This document shows, piece after piece, positions 1 through 12,959 of a stretch of 64,000 bases of DNA (positions are counted from its first letter, which is position 1; each line of letters begins with the position of its first letter). Below the pieces are notes generated by a model, which saw only the letters and a program-made list of their open reading frames with translations, had not been told where the DNA came from and did not search any database. Position numbers and translations under genes: made by a program. This DNA is from Pseudoscleropodium purum (taxonomy: Eukaryota > Streptophyta > Bryopsida > Hypnales > Brachytheciaceae): the NCBI GenBank assembly GCA_963969395.1, contig OZ017796.1, positions 37,190,243 to 37,254,242 of the forward strand. Reading direction: 5' to 3'.

Positions 1-2269
1 TATGTATTACACTCAGTGGTATATACATGTATTGTACATGTACAAGACTTTTGAGTCAAGTCTTTAGCCAAAGTGTAAGTAGCAAGATTCAAACCCACTC
101 CTTCATCATGAGAAGTGACCATTCCTTGGCATTAAGGCACTTGGTCCCCTCACCTTTCACATGTACAAGCACTTGAAAACTTATTATTTGTGATAAGTCT
201 ATCCATCTACCATTCTATTGTAAGTTATAAATGTCATATGAATTATAAATAACCCAACCATATATTGATGCAAGCTATTAATGACCCTACATATTTGAAA
301 AAGCAATAATACAAAATTTGTATATATAGTATTGAGGAAGTTACCAAGGTCAATCAACATTTACAAGGCTATGCAAAAAAAACTAAATCAAATTCTTTCT
401 GTGTGCCCCATATCTAAATTAAGCTTGACTAGAAGCAAAAAAGACAATCACTAATATAAATTTTAACTTTGAGACATGAGGATTCTCTACAAGCCATTTT
501 AGAGACCAAATTTAATTTGAAATGAAACTCTTGTCTACTAAGTTGACTATTGGTTCAACTCAAGTCTTCAAGTCTAATCTTCAAAATTGATATAAATTCT
601 ACTAGTGCTTCAAATAATGTATTTTAACAACTTCAAGCTCCTTGCTCTTAATATGAATTTGAGTCATAAAAATGATCTTTCTTGAATTTGAGCCAAACTA
701 ATGAAATGAAGCTAATAAATTTCAATTTCTACTCTCACTTGAAAATTTGAAGAATTCCTAAAATTGAATATTTTGATTGAATTTTGAACTTTTGGCCTAT
801 GGACACAATCTATTGATTTTTGAAGAATAGATAGACTCAGTAAATTTTTTTACTCTATCATTATTTACATTGTCATATACTCTTTAGGAGAAATTTTAAG
901 ATTTTTTGAGCCCATTTTGTATTTGATATGAATTTTCTTCACTTTTCATTAAAAAAATCACAGTAATTTCAAGTTTTCTCATAAAAATCTGAAATTTTAA
1001 TGACTTATAGATGAAATGTGATTTCATATCTCAAAAACAAAAATAAAAATTCAAGAATAAATAGTTACAACATGAAAACATACAAAGTGTGAGGATTTTA
1101 TAGTTCATTTTTGTGGTCATAGGCCTATTCTTTGAGGGGTAGGGAGGTTCCTAACATGCACAAAGAACCTAGAAAAGATGCTTTGACAATTTTGACTTGA
1201 ATTGGTTTAACTTGGATGTCATTTGCTCTTATGAAGTCTTGGTTGTTATTTAAAAGTGTCAATGTCCTCTTCATCATAGATCTGAATGTGTCCTTACAAA
1301 TACAACCATAATTGGTATGTACAACTAGCCTACTCTTTCTTCATCTTTCCAAAAGATTTTTCAATTTGTGGCAAGTAAAAAATACACATGTCAATGTTAT
1401 TTTATACATTATGATTGGATAGAATATTACATTGACATTCAAATATATTTATAACTTTTAAACTATATATCCTAAAGATTGGTAAAAATTTATCTCACAA
1501 ATTTTATCAAGATTTTTACATATCCTTTTGGCCAACACTTATGTGAAAAAATCCCTTTTGCCCAATTGTCTCTTTTTGCCTTCTTGCACAACTCTACTTT
1601 CTTCTTTCTTCTCTCATTCTTAAAATATAGAAATGCATCACATTACAAAAATATAAATTGCATCCAAGCAATTGTAACATATTGTCCTTCTTGTATACTA
1701 TTTTTTTGATATGGCACTATCTTTTTTCTTGGATGTTTATTCCACTTGCTAGTAGCAATGGACTTGTTTTACAATGATAGAAATATAATTCATGTATACT
1801 TTACAAACAAGGTTTTTAAAGTTGGATTCTGGTGTTATAGATATGTTCTTCATAGATTACACACCCAAAGCCATGACACACAATTCATATTACCATTTCA
1901 CACAATATGCTCTATATGACTCTTTAGATATATCAAATGAAAATAAGTACATATTATAATATAAAAAATTATAATATGAAACAAATGTATGTATAAATCT
2001 ACAATTAAAAGTTAATAAAGTATTATTTTATCGTAATTTATACTTTTTATACATTATTGAATACATTCCAAATTAGAAAACTTCAAGTTGGAATAGCAAG
2101 AAGAATAGTAACTAAATTTGATAAGCTTCATTCAATTTAAAGCTTGAACCTCAAAGAAATCTTGATGTTGGCTAAAATTGTAATGTAGGAAAATAAAATT
2201 TTAAAATTTAAGTTAGCAAAACATATTAGCTTACAAGTTTATCCATTTTTATTTTTATTTTAGATTTAG
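1..2269. other. AT-rich intergenic DNA, no gene seen
   Basis: Strongly AT-rich sequence with stops in all frames. The longest reading frame (76 codons at 1479-1709) has low-complexity composition and no recognisable motif, so I do not call it. The only structured item I see is the SINE-like fragment near the left edge, listed separately. Confidence 0.6.
58..165 (-). repeat. tRNA-derived SINE-like fragment (tentative)
   Basis: On the minus strand a B-box-like GGTTTGAATCT (85-95) follows a tRNA-like stretch with an A-box-like segment around 120-135. It matches the Pol III B box (GGTTCGANNCC) only loosely, and no cloverleaf closes. It could be an old SINE or a decayed tRNA relic. No poly-A tail or target duplication was found. 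Confidence 0.25.
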
Positions 2270-5200
2270 GGTTTAGGACAATTCAAACAAAGTCTAAATT
2301 TCTTAGATTTAGTATCATGCCATAGCATAGGCACATGACCAATACCAAAATTGTATAAATAGATGGATGAAAATTGATTGTTTTGCATTGTAAATCACTT
2401 TTGCCAGTTCATTGTTTTTGCAAATGGACTTGCCATGCACAAACATTGATCAGATGATCTAACAAATTATATCCATTTGTAAATATTATTATCAAGAAAT
2501 ATACAAACCATTATAGACATCACTAAGTATGAATCAATTTCACATTATTACAATTAATCCATTCATATATTTTTTAAATCTACACATATTATGAACTTTA
2601 TATCCTTCTATTAAATTAGGTTGTTTGTTTGTCAAGTTGAGATCTCCCAAATCGTGCGTCTTTTGTTAGCATGTTTGGTATCGTCGGAAAGCCTTTGGTG
2701 AGGATTGGTGCACGAACTTGGTTTTGTGGCGTTCCAATATAAGGCATGAAAGTTACTGAATTTTGAAGTTTATATGAATTTTAAAAATTAGAAAATTATT
2801 TTCTCTTTTGTTTTGACCGTGGCATGGGCACGGGGCACACTAGTACAACTTGAAGATTATATAACCTCCATTACATTTGTGATTCAAAAACTTTGAACTT
2901 ATACAATAATTGGATTCCTTGGTGTTAGTAGCAATTTCAAAGATGAAATAGTCTCCTTGTTTACCTTAGAAAAAGTCACACAAATAAAGACTTTTGGTCA
3001 ATACTAAAAAAACCCATCAAGTATTGATGGGACATTTTCAAAGATATGGTGATTGAGGCTCACCCTCTCCAACAACTTAAGACCAAGCTCTACCATTGGA
3101 GACTTAGTCGTTTGACAGTTTCCAAGTTTGGCAACAACTTTGATTAACGGCAAGTGATTCATCTTCCTCTAATTAAAGAATTGAGAAAAAAATGGGATTT
3201 CAAAGTACTACTTGATTTGTCAACCTTTCCAAGTAAGTTTCCTCCCATTATGATGTTGGAAACACTCAACGTTTCACTACATGTTTGCATTCTAAACTAT
3301 TCCAAATCCCACGCCATTAAAAACAAATATACAAGCACCTACGCAAGCTTGCTTTTGGGATATCAATGTACTTAAACTTCATCCCATTCGAAGTACAAGC
3401 AGCTTTGAATTTGGCAATACAAGGCTTCCATGATCTTCTTTGCAGTCCAGAGCCGATAAAATCTATGATCAATTTATTTTCGTGACTATGATTTCATTCA
3501 AAAGGAGGTGACAATGCCATGTGTTGTACCTTATCAAACAATAAATTGACTGGGTGATGATGGATATAAAATTGCACATGTGGATCTTGTTCTTAAAAGC
3601 GGTAACATCCTGATTCATTTGAACAATAAAATGCTTGAACTGATTAAAAGCTCCTGTCCCAAAATTTAAGTTGGGTACAGACTTGCCAGCCCACGAATGG
3701 TCATATGCATTCTTTGTTTGTGCACAAAGCACAAAAAACTCAGGAAGGGGTATGAGAGGCTTTGTCCTTGTAGCACTTTGAGTAAAGTGGGCACCCCACC
3801 AAAAAACTGATGTTTTTTTGCTACTGTGTCCAGATACTATTATTAAACTGGTCAAATTTTCATCACTTCTTGTTGGCAAGTGAAAGGAGGTTTCAATGCA
3901 CCAAAGAACTCGACATTTGGATATCAAATGCAAAACTTACAAAGGGTCAAAGTTTTCTTTGATAGAGGTTCTAAAATCATTTCTTCCACATAGGTACATA
4001 TTGATTTTGGAGATGTACATAGAGTGATGATGGCACTTTTGGGTTAGTGGCGTAGTTTGGAGGTCGGTAGGTGCCACCTTAAGAACTTATTCAAACTTTC
4101 TTAGATTCAATGTAGATTTAAGAGATGTAACTAGATATAAAAGCAATCGACTAAGTATTTGAGCATGATATGTGCTATTGATTATTAAAGTGCCTTCATT
4201 ATTGGATTATCTTGGTAATTGAAAGAAGATTCTAAATTCTTTTAGCATTGCATGAATAAACTACGAATTCTAAAGTACTAATTGTCAATCGTCTATCCAA
4301 AATCAACCCCATCTTCTTTTGTTTAGATGGTGTACAAGCAAGAATATGTAAAGGTTAGTTTTGCAATAAGGTTCAATTGACAACAAGTTCCCATAGCTTC
4401 TATTGATGATATAAAGTCTCTACATCCACTTTGGTCTAGAGCTTCAAGTAGTATCATCTAGATTGATATTGAGTGAATTTGTCTAAAAAACATTATTGTG
4501 GATTAGGGAGCTCTCATTTTAAAATCAAACAAAGTTTAATTGCAACTAAAATTGAATGAATTCAAGAAAAACATCTATATACAATTTGCAAGAGTTATTA
4601 GAGGATAAAATTGAATTGGTAGATTTTCTAAAACTATTTCCTAAATTCAATCTATATGGCAAATGTAGTGCAACAAACATCTATTTATTCTTACAATTTT
4701 TTAGGGCTTTCTTTGGAATCAAAACACACTCCATTTTGAGTAATCATATTTAATTCCTTAGAGCCCTTGGTAGAGAGGTGAGTGTACATCTAGAGCTTTT
4801 TTGTTCAAAATATTATGGCATAAGAAGAATCTAAATATGATATCTTCATTTTTGCAAGTTTTCTTTTTTCTCTTATTTCTATGTAAATTGATTTAAGACC
4901 TTGTACAAAAATCATGAAGCACCAAGTGCCTATGCTAGGCAAAAAACAATTTCAACATACTTGCATGTACTTCATCTATTTTTTATAGCCTCCACCAAAA
5001 CTCTTGAAAATGTTCATAGTCCACCCAATGGATATATACTATGACTCCTAAGAATTAATTATTAGAAGGAAATTAGGGTCATGAGAAAGTTGACACCCAT
5101 ATTACTACTTCATTCTTACATTCCCTATGTTCTCAACCTTCTCCATGTTATTTCTACCATTAGAAGATTTTTGGAGCCTCCAGATGTTTGTGAGTTATCA

Positions 5201-5640
5201 TAGCCTATAAACACAAGGAACAGGTTCAACATAGTGGTTTGATGTGGCCAAGACCTTGCCACGTTATTGGCCAATTTTTTTTTTGCATTTGAAGACTAAT
5301 TTTTTTTTTTGAAAAAGAAAATTCTGACAATAGGTCATTTCCTTTTCTACGGGGAACAATTGTGGGGGAACATGCCCAAAACAGGCTTCTAGACCCTCCA
5401 AAACTCTTCTAATGCATTTTCCAAATTCTTTGCAATAGACATTGGAGGCTTAGTGTGTTCTCAATTTTGAAATAAGGATAGTTTTAGGATTTAGAAATTA
5501 TTTTATATAATTAAAAGCATGTTTTGAAGGATATTCCTATCATATATTATATAATAAATTTGAAGAAAAATTGCTTTTGAAATCATTCTACATTCAATTT
5601 TTTCCCCAATAACCCTTAACAACAAACTTTGGAATTTACT
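2270..5640. repeat. Dispersed repeat R1, longest copy
   Basis: This block is co-linear with 12960-15450, and its 3' half with 7320-8580, over hundreds of bases with many substitutions and indels. Shared landmarks are an Asn/Lys-poor AT-rich start, the segment around 2940-3180 (matches 13430-13690), the segment around 4840-5090 (matches 14810-15060 and 8030-8310) and the end around 5530-5630. A sub-block at 3800-4060 recurs at 27270-27560. A 154-codon minus-strand reading frame (3469-3933) lies inside and is disrupted in the second copy. It is probably a decayed transposable element of unknown class, with no TIR or LTR recognised. Confidence 0.55.
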
Positions 5641-7198
5641 AAAAATACAACATATAAGAAAAGAGACAATACAGAAGTGTTAGTTTCCAATAAATATAAG
5701 GATCAAGTTGAAATGACTACAGATTATTTTATACAATTGCATACACATGTACAATGTATCTTCAAAATGGAAAGATTAATGACTTATTACAACAAATAGA
5801 GTGTAAAAATTTTAGTGTGCATGTTCAAAATTCATTGGTAGAAAAACAAGTTTGCCAACAATTTCATTTTTGGTTATACTATATTTGAATATGCCAAGGG
5901 ATTAATATGAATACATTGTGTAATTGTGTTGTTCTTACATAATGCAAATACAAAAAATAAATGTAATGTAATAGACAAGAGAAGAAAAGTGCTAACAAAA
6001 CTTACAAAATCCACAAAATTCTACTAAAATGTGAGCCAAACATCTTGATGCTATGTTTGATGTTATTGTTAACATAAAAATAGGTGGACGTCCAAAAAAA
6101 TTCATCAAAAAAGATAGAGGCTTCTTATACCATAGTTGCATAGTAGGATTAGTGGAAAATAATTCTATAAATAGATGTTGGAATTTCATGAAAATAATTT
6201 TTTCAAAAAAACAAATTTTGTGTAGCAAAAAAAGAATGTTGAAAAAAAAATTCTATTTCTAGCATATGCCAAACCTTATTTTTTGAAAAATAATAAATAT
6301 TCAACAAAAAGGTGCCAATCCTGTCCTATACTTACGGTGGTGACCAATGCAATTATCACAAAAACCATGCTAATACATTGTATTGCAAGTGATAAAACCC
6401 TAGTGTGTAATCATTGGAATGGAAAGTGGACAATGACATGAAAGCAAACAACTATCAACAAAACCTACAAAACTATGGTCAAAATTTGAGCCAAAAGTGA
6501 CAAAATTATGATGTTCAAAACATTGAGACAAAACAATAAACAAGGGGGGAGTGGAGAGGGAGAAGAAGAGAGCTCCAAAATCTATCATCAAATTTTCAAA
6601 CCATAGTAAACTATCAAGCTAAAATCTACTACACTTTGTTGAACATCAAGAAAAGACTTCAAACCCTTGTGTAATCAAATAGGTAGTGAGAAGAGAGAGA
6701 AGGTATAGTGATGTTATAGACCTAGAGCATACAATCAAAGCCCACCTTAGGGAATATACTTACATATTTTTTCTACCTAATCTTTATATGCACTAATTTA
6801 TTCAAACATCGTTTTTGCCTCTACAACACCATCCTACCAAGTTGGCAAAGGTTCTTTTGGATGGAATGAGACACATTAGTTGTTTTATTAGCCAGGGAAG
6901 ATTGAATAAGGAATTGTGATGCCTATCCAACTATCCTAATGGCTTTATGTTGCTTTATTCAATTAAGAGAGTCAATTTTGAATCTACCAAATCATCATGC
7001 ACATATCAATTTCTTGTTGATCAATTAAGGCCCTTGTTTCTAGTAGTGATACTTCAAATCTTGCACTTCTAATGTCAAATATACAAAAAGAAAATTCATG
7101 TTGCAAGTTGAGAACCAAATTGGACTTTCTAGATCTTTCAAAAATTAATATTCAAACTATTATAAGAAACATGTGTTTCATGTGACGAGTCCTAATTT
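5641..7198. other. AT-rich intergenic DNA
   Basis: No coding signal. Two loosely similar segments about 450 bp apart (around 5985-6050 and 6440-6500) suggest a decayed local duplication. Nothing else is seen. Confidence 0.5.
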
Positions 7199-7333
7199 TT
7201 TTAATTCATTTTAGGTGATGTTCCATGCGACAAACTCATGTTTTTATGGTGATAAAAATGTTCAATGTGATATCAATGATGACATAAAAATGTGGGTTTG
7301 TTGCATTTGACATCACCTAAAATGCATTAAATG
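7199..7333. mobile_element. Foldback (hairpin) MITE-like element
   Basis: Arms of about 52 bp at 7200-7252 and 7281-7332 are imperfect inverted complements of each other. Both contain ATTTTAGGTGATGT followed by a GCRACAAAC-type segment, with a short loop between them. It lies just at the start of the partial R1 copy. A transcript would form a long hairpin. No class-specific terminal motif or target duplication is clear. Confidence 0.6.
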
Positions 7334-8580
7334 TAGATGTAAGGTATGTAACTACATCTAGAAGCAACTGACTAAGCATTTAAGCACGATTTTTACTATC
7401 TAGTATTAAACTATCTTTGTTGTTGGATCTTTCTGGCAAATGAAGAATGATTCTCTTAATGTTTTATGAATAAACTATGAATTTTCAAAGTGTTAATTAC
7501 AATCATATCCAAATGTACCCTACACTTTGTTGTTAATATGGTGCATAAGCAAGAATATGTAGCTTGGATCAATTTCGCAATAGATTGGATGTCTAGCAAG
7601 TTACCTTTAGTTAGTTTCTATTGATGCAAAGCCTTTGGTCTATAGCTAAGATTGTATCACCTTATATCAAACAAATTTGTGTGACAACTATAAATTTGTT
7701 TTGTGGAGCTTTCATTTTTTATATACACAAAGATAAATTACAATTGAATTTGGATGAATCTAAAAGTAACATTTAAATATAATAGAAAGAGTCATAAATG
7801 GTCAAATTGAGTTGGTATATTTTCTAAAATCATGCCTGAATTTAATTTCTACATAGTGAATATAATGTAGCAAGCATCTATTTATTCTTTGGATCTTTAC
7901 AATAAATTTTTGGAATTATTTATTATACAATTCATTCTGAGTGTTCATACTACATCCCTTAGAATCCTTGGTAGAAAAAGGTCAAATCTAGACTTTTCGA
8001 GGCAAAACAATTCATGACATAGAAATTTCCTTTTTGTAATTTTTTTTTCTTCTCTTCCCTACATAAATTAATTTAGAACCTTGTTCAATAATCACAAAAC
8101 ACCAATTTGAAGCTCAAATTCAAAGCACCAATCGAATTCAAGTACCAATCCTTGACTATGCTAACAAAAAATTGCTTTCATAATATGCTTGCATGTACTT
8201 CATCCATTCCTCACATTGCCTACATTAAGCTTTTGTATGCATTCACAATCCACTTAGTAGATACCATGACTTTTAAGAGTTAATTATTGAAAAAAAATTC
8301 GGGCCATGAGAAATCTATCTCTTTGCACTTCACTTTAATTTTTACGTTCTTAGGTTTTTTGTGCATTTTTCATGTTTCCACCATCCCTAATTTTATCACA
8401 AAATATTTTGGAATCTTCATGAATTTTCAATTTTTGGAATTAGGAATGATCTTCTATATCATTAGAAGAGCACTTTGAAGGATATTCCAATAGTATATTA
8501 TATAAGATAAATTTGAAGAAAATTACTTGTGCAATCTACATTCCATGTTTGCTTTATAAAACCATTAGCAATAAACTTTG
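7320..8580. repeat. Partial copy of dispersed repeat R1
   Basis: Co-linear with 4100-5630 of the longest copy and, from about 8030, with 14810-15330. It lacks the first ~1.8 kb of the repeat. No coding potential is retained. The edge nearest 7333 coincides with the foldback element. Confidence 0.55.
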
Positions 8581-9800
8581 GAGGCTTTCATAGCATTCCT
8601 AATCTTACAGGGGGCCCTTTGACCTCATTTAACCTATGTACATCCCCTAGTATCTTGAAAGAAGTATCTTTTTTCACTTGATGGCGGAGTAAAAAACCTT
8701 CCATTAGAGAAAATTTCAACCCTTTCGAGGGCCATTTGAGTACATGCAAATGTGCAAATGGTGAAAAAATTAGCCCAAATCTTGTCATAGAGAATCTTGC
8801 CAGTTTGTATTATAGCCAACTCATTAGATGTGGTTGTCTCATAACCAACTCATTAAGTAATTAGTAATATGAATGTCTTAGGAACACATAGTCATTTTAA
8901 GGTTGCACATTTCCTCTTACTTATTGCAAAGGACTTTCTACAAAGGTGTTCTACTATTGTAGTATAAGGTCACTTTTTGTGAAAAAGAATTAATTTTTTG
9001 AAGTTGAATGGTTTTAGAAATTAACAAGCCACTTTGCTAAATCCAAGGAAAATTAAACATAAAGAAAGCCAAATGTTTTAAAGGATACATATACAAGTGA
9101 TCCTAAGACATATCATGTCCACTAAGTAACGTAGAGTCCAAATTCAATCCTCTATCTTTACAACAAAAGAGGGACCTTATAAAAAATAATGAATCCATTA
9201 AAAGCCTTGACTATTAATCTACCACTTTCCTAAGCAATGATGAAAACCATTCAACTTTCAAGATTATTTGAAAGGCTGGGTTGCTCAAAGTTAAGAAAAA
9301 ACTATTGAATAATTGCCAAAAAATTTATTCATAAAAAAATAAATTGCTAAATTAGCACTTAGGATTTTGAATAATTACTAGTATGCCCTATATTGTTGCC
9401 AAAATAAAAGTAAAAATAATTTTCTAATTTTTCAATTCAAAAAAATCTTTGAAATTCAATAACTTTCACATTGTAGGTCCAAATGCCATGAAAATGATGA
9501 AATAAAGCATGTGCACTCCTCTTAGCAAAGAACTTTCCAAATGTACTAGAATGCAACTAGGGGATGTACAATTCCAGAGATCTTACCAGAATCAACCAAC
9601 CAAAACCAAAAAAAATAAAACAAACAACTTCACTTTAAAAATGGACTAGTGAGCTTTATGTTGTTGCCACAACCAAACTAAAAATAAATATAATTTCTAA
9701 TTTTTCAATTCGTAAAAACTTCGAAATTGAATATCTTTTATACCAAAGGTTGGAAACACTACGAAACAAAGCCCATGCTTGTTTCAGAGAGCTTTTTGAT
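8581..9800. other. AT-rich intergenic DNA with a local duplication
   Basis: Segments around 9370-9530 and 9670-9790 resemble each other (both hold TTTCTAATTTTTCAATTC and a following AAATTGAATA-like stretch), so this is a ~300-bp direct duplication. A reverse-oriented relative lies around 2730-2830. No gene is seen. Confidence 0.4.
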
Positions 9801-10134
9801 GGTAAGGTAGTAGGTCCATAAACCGACCATTTAAGAGCTGGAATTAATTTTGGGGGAGGTGTAACTTCTTGAAATATTTTTCACTAAATTTTCCCTGATA
9901 GACAAGTGGAATTGGCATTTAACCTAAGTTGTTTCATATTTTTTGGAGCTTTGGAGAATTAGTTATGAAATTTTGAAGTGGGTATGGCATAAGGCTCTAA
10001 AAGTATCCACCTCCTGAAATGAACACTTTTTATACATTGCTGAAGGCTACAATAAACAACATGTACATGAAGTGTACATTTATGGAGGTGAGTGCTTTTA
10101 GAGGGTGAGTGCTTTTTGAACCTCCTACTTTACC
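9801..10134. mobile_element. MITE, GGTAAGGTAG family, copy 1
   Basis: It begins GGTAAGGTAGTAGG and ends with the near-complement CCTCCTACTTTACC, giving terminal inverted repeats of about 14 bp. The interior matches 26546-26875 and 27931-28224, including a shared TTGTTTCATATTTTTTGGA-type core and a subterminal pair of complementary TTTTAGAG-like stretches. It is non-coding. The target duplication is unclear, so the superfamily is not assigned. Confidence 0.65.
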
Positions 10135-10268
10135 AACAACGCAAACGGAGGACGCACAGTCCAAGAGATCTCATTGTAACAAACAAACAAAACAAACAAC
10201 CGGTCTAACTGAAGGTACGGATTGGTCAAAAATGTGCCGAAGGTGACCTCAGGGTACGGTAACTACGC

Positions 10269-10293
10269 CACGTGCACAAAGTGGGTACGTGGC
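10269..10293. promoter_or_regulatory. G-box / ABRE-like cluster
   Basis: CACGTG at 10269-10274 is followed by TACGTGGC at 10286-10293. Both match the core bound by plant bZIP/bHLH factors. The CACGTG is retained at the same relative place in island 2 (17391-17396). No gene start is confirmed downstream, so function is inferred only from motif and conservation. Confidence 0.4.
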
Positions 10294-10437
10294 CTGTAGC
10301 GAGCATCTGAGTGATCTCAGAAGCAGGAGACTCCGGAGAGCTTCCCACCGAGGAGTCCTTCCGAGAGGAGTTCTGTAGAATATGTTGAACAGGGAACGCA
10401 CTGCTGTTGCCTGCCAATTCGCGGTTGCACTTCGGAT

Positions 10438-10492
10438 CGGAGAGACGGTTGGTGCTCTTTCGCCGTTCTCCGGAGCCGACCTTCCTGTCGGT
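10438..10492 (+). ncRNA. Conserved tandem hairpin pair (candidate structured RNA), copy 1
   Basis: Hairpin 1 has arms CGGAGAGACGG (10438-10448) and CCGTTCTCCG (10463-10472), with a 14-nt loop and one bulged G. Hairpin 2 is GCCGACCTTCCTGTCGGT (10475-10492), a 6-bp stem including one G-U pair. The same two hairpins occur in island 2 with a different first loop. The second hairpin is also two inverted GCCGAC cores, which plant DRE/CRT-binding AP2 factors recognise, so a DNA role is an equal alternative. Confidence 0.35.
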
Positions 10493-11460
10493 GCGCGTTA
10501 GTACGTACGTAGTTGACCTTAATTAGTTGGCTGCCGCGCCGACCACATTCTCCTTTCATTGGTCACTACTTTCGTAACGGTCCTACCGTCCTAGCTACCA
10601 AGCTTGCATTGATTCGGATCTTCGAGAATCCAGAATTTAAATACAGGTGCTTTCGTGCACTCACAGATCGACTTTATCAATTTGATATTTATCTTATTAA
10701 ATAAACCTGTACATGTGCTATGTGTCTGTATATGTTTGATTCTCATGATCATCTACTGTAGTCGTTCTACCGTGACCAGCTAGGAGAGGATCCTGGATTC
10801 CTTCTTGTGAAAACCAGGAAGTTCCAATCTGGGAAATCACGGGCATGTACTGTACATAATTTTCAATTCCCTTGTGCCAGCACTGTAAACGTACTGGGAT
10901 TACTTGTTGCACTCCCTGTTGATGGCCTGCATGCCTGATGGAAATGAATCGGCAGTGCAGCACAGGTACGTAGCTCAAATTGAATCTCCTGTGAACAGAT
11001 CGATCGAGAGTACGTGTATGGTCGCCAATTCAATGCACGTACAGGAGAAATCCAATACATGGAAATGGGACAAACGTCCATTTGTGTCCAAAGTCCATTC
11101 CTGGTGCATTCTAGTGTACATATCCTATTCTATTATGCACTGGACATTGACTATGGAATCCTCCAAAATTAAACTCCGGCCATAGACGGACATTTCGGAA
11201 TTCTCCTGTGCGCAAGTACCGAGGTTTCACGTACCGAGGGACTGAAGATGAGCTCGCTGGGCAATGGGAACATAAATGCAAGTCCTTCGCTTCGAAATTA
11301 TTGCAGTCCCGTGAAGATCAGATGGCTCCCAAGCTTGATTTGACGCGCTTCAATTCTCCTACTCTTGAATTGCATCGCCTCTTAATTTGCAGTTTGGGTT
11401 CAGGAACTTAGCAGGGCCGGCTCAGAGGATGTGTGGGAGCTTCTTCAATTAAATCTCGAC

Positions 11461-12204
11461 CACATTCGTCGCTCAGCAAGCTAGCAACTGCAGCTAGCTC
11501 TTTCACACTGGTCGCGTACGTTCTGACAACTTCGAATTCATTAGAAATTCGATACGTACCAAGAGTTCAGTACAATAGCATTATCGAAATCTGTAGATGA
11601 TCGATTACGAAAAGGTGTACGCACAGATCTGCGAATGTAGATACGATCATTCTACAAAATACGCTCGAAGTACATAATTATCTATATCTCTGAATCCTGC
11701 TCTCTACCCTAGCTCTCTTAGTTTGTAAGGATGGAAGTAAATGAATAGCTAGCTTCAATTCAGTTCTGGCATGGATGGAACTGCAAAATTCAGAGGTATT
11801 GTTGTTTCTTAACCTGTAGAATGTGGAGAAGACTTCCGAGGTGGGTGCATGCATGATATGATGGCTACCAAGTAGCTAGCTAGAGTCGTCGATGATTTAC
11901 TTAAGTTGGTAATTGAATTTCCATTCAACTGGACACTTTCTGGACAAAAGTTGCGACACTCATGGAAAAAACTGGCAATTTTTGAGAGGAGATCACAAAT
12001 TTTGGCGCGCAGATCCCACCAACTTAACGTAACTGACGATCTGGGGATACAGACTGCACACTCAGAGACTTTGATCCACGTATATGATCGATGGAATTAT
12101 AGTTCTTTAATTAGAGCGAGCGAGTCCTGAACTGAAATGCATATTTGGACCTGTTGTCTTGGAATCAACTCTGTGCAGTGGGCTTTGCAGAGGATTGGAA
12201 CCTC
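11461..12204. other. Downstream part of island 1, no gene seen
   Basis: Moderately GC-rich sequence with short reading frames only (longest 74 codons at 11906-12130). No domain, splice pattern or codon signal is recognisable. Confidence 0.4.
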
Positions 12205-12530
12205 AATTTCGTTAAATTGGCGATAGGGCAGTCCACAAACCAAACATTACATCGTGACATATCTTCACAATGGTCTAATTTCAGGCCACAAACTAGAACA
12301 GGTAATGGACTATTGTTTTGATAGGTCCATCCCACTTCCTAGAGCAAGTTGATATTAACAGATATTCTGTTAAAATGGCACCATTTTTCCGCCATTTTTC
12401 CATTAATTTTCTAAGACTGGTGTAGATTTCAGACCCTGAAACCCTGAAATTTAGGAAAGGTATACAATTTAGACCGCACATTCTGAACCTAAAAGTGCCA
12501 ACTTAAGTTTGTGAAATACCGGTATTTTAA
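12205..12530. mobile_element. MITE of the AATTTCRTTAAAATGGC family, diverged copy
   Basis: The start AATTTCGTTAAATTGGCGAT and the end complementary to AAATATTTCATTAAAATACC form imperfect terminal repeats. An internal stretch with AGGCCACAAACTAGAACAGG recurs at about 18147 (and in shortened form near 16585), linking it to the copies at 18069-18245 and 16529-16835. Non-coding. Confidence 0.5.
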
Positions 12531-12959
12531 TGAAATATTTGTTTGTTGTTTCAAGGGTGTTGTTCTAGTTGAAAAGATCCAAAGCTAAGAGTTTCATTGC
12601 AGGTTTGCTTTTCTTCTTAAGTCACAGCTTCCCATGTCATTGGATTGGCATGCTCTAGTCATCATAGGACTGAATTCTTAGTGGAAGTAATGTAAGTGCA
12701 CCTAATTGCAAACTCCACTTAAGTGCATCATTACGTAAACTCCTCTCTTATGAGATTTGTGATTTTGTGCCACACGAACAACAAAAAAATGACTTAATGA
12801 CAACTATACTCTAAATTTAGTTTTTGAATTGGAAAGACTCATTTCTAGAAAATATTAAAAAATAAATCAAAGCATAGAAATATTCTAAAGTATATTAGTT
12901 ATGTATTAATTTATACATTAGTTTATCCCATTTTATTTGTAATATTATATTTGGAGGCT
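12531..12959. other. AT-rich intergenic DNA
   Basis: Nothing recognisable is seen between the MITE and the second R1 copy. Confidence 0.5.

Larger units (their letters stand above)
10267..11460. other. GC-richer island 1, paralogue of island 2
   Basis: The island stands out from the AT-rich surroundings by its CpG content and restriction-like words such as ATCGATCGA. It shares several blocks in the same order with 17391-18660: a CACGTG box, ACAGGGAACGCACTG (10388; 17441), a hairpin pair, a GACCAGnnnGGAGA-like stretch, and CCTTCGCTTCGAAATTATTG (11284; 18531). Short open frames occur on both strands but none is conserved between the two copies, so I call it non-coding. It could be a duplicated promoter/leader, a structured RNA locus, or a non-autonomous element. 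Confidence 0.6.

Noticed and set aside
3469..3933. 154-codon minus-strand frame as a host gene
   Set aside because: It lies in dispersed repeat R1, is broken in the second copy, and has no recognised domain.
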